Below, in pieces: positions 5,115-5,148 of a DNA stretch of 5,148 nucleotides. This DNA is from an uncultured Collinsella sp. GTDB lineage: Bacteria; Actinomycetota; Coriobacteriia; Coriobacteriales; Coriobacteriaceae. Below the pieces are notes generated by a model. It searched no databases and was not told the origin of the DNA. It saw only the letters and a list, made by a program, of their open reading frames with translations. Location: assembly GCA_900552705.1 (NCBI GenBank), contig USAX01000131.1, forward strand, positions 1-5,148, given 5' to 3'. The first letter of the stretch is position 1, and every line of letters starts with the position of its first letter. A program made the translations under genes and the position numbers.

Positions 5115-5148
5115 ACTTAGGTATTTACAATCTTTCGACGAACGGGGT

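Noticed and set aside
1..5148. CRISPR array, transposase, tRNA, rRNA, toxin-antitoxin or defence genes
   Set aside because: Nothing of these kinds was seen on either strand: no regular spaced repeats beyond those listed, no cloverleaf, and every substantial frame is accounted for by recognised housekeeping families.

Overview
The window is high-GC bacterial chromosome. A ylmE-sepF-ylmG-divIVA division cluster marks a Gram-positive, and the strong preference for C-ending codons together with the gene content suggests an actinobacterium of the Coriobacteriia, possibly Collinsella or a relative. That assignment is inference from style and content; there is no rRNA gene to fix it.

Left part (1-1489, + strand): the 3' portion of a PiT-family inorganic phosphate permease runs in from the left edge. 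It is followed after 67 nt by a DUF47 (PhoU-like) partner protein. This is a common phosphate-uptake pair: permease plus a putative regulatory or accessory subunit.

Middle (1490-2472): an intergenic stretch of 286 nt carries a perfect 26-bp inverted repeat (1514-1592) and then a G/T-rich stretch with three copies of TTTGGCTGA. A small FMN nitroreductase-family gene (1776-2306, + strand) follows. Its first 71 codons are almost devoid of C at third positions, while the remainder looks like the rest of the window. Two convergent intrinsic terminators (about 2354-2391 for the + strand, about 2417-2446 for the - strand) separate it from the next block.

Right part (2473-5032, - strand): in transcription order yggS/ylmE (PLP-binding protein), sepF (FtsZ membrane anchor), yggT/ylmG (small membrane protein) and divIVA (polar/septal coiled-coil scaffold). 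Gaps are short (60, about 21 and 61 nt), with no terminator between them, so they probably form one operon ending at the - strand terminator. It is the familiar cell-division cluster found downstream of ftsZ in Gram-positives, here without ylmH between ylmG and divIVA. The yggT reading frame has no ATG, GTG or TTG that would include its first membrane helix; the best-placed start is an ATC six bases after a GAGGAG.

I see no CRISPR array, transposase, tRNA/rRNA or phage gene, and no clear new multi-gene system. The points most worth checking are the yggT start, the 26-bp inverted repeat and the two-part codon usage of the nitroreductase gene.
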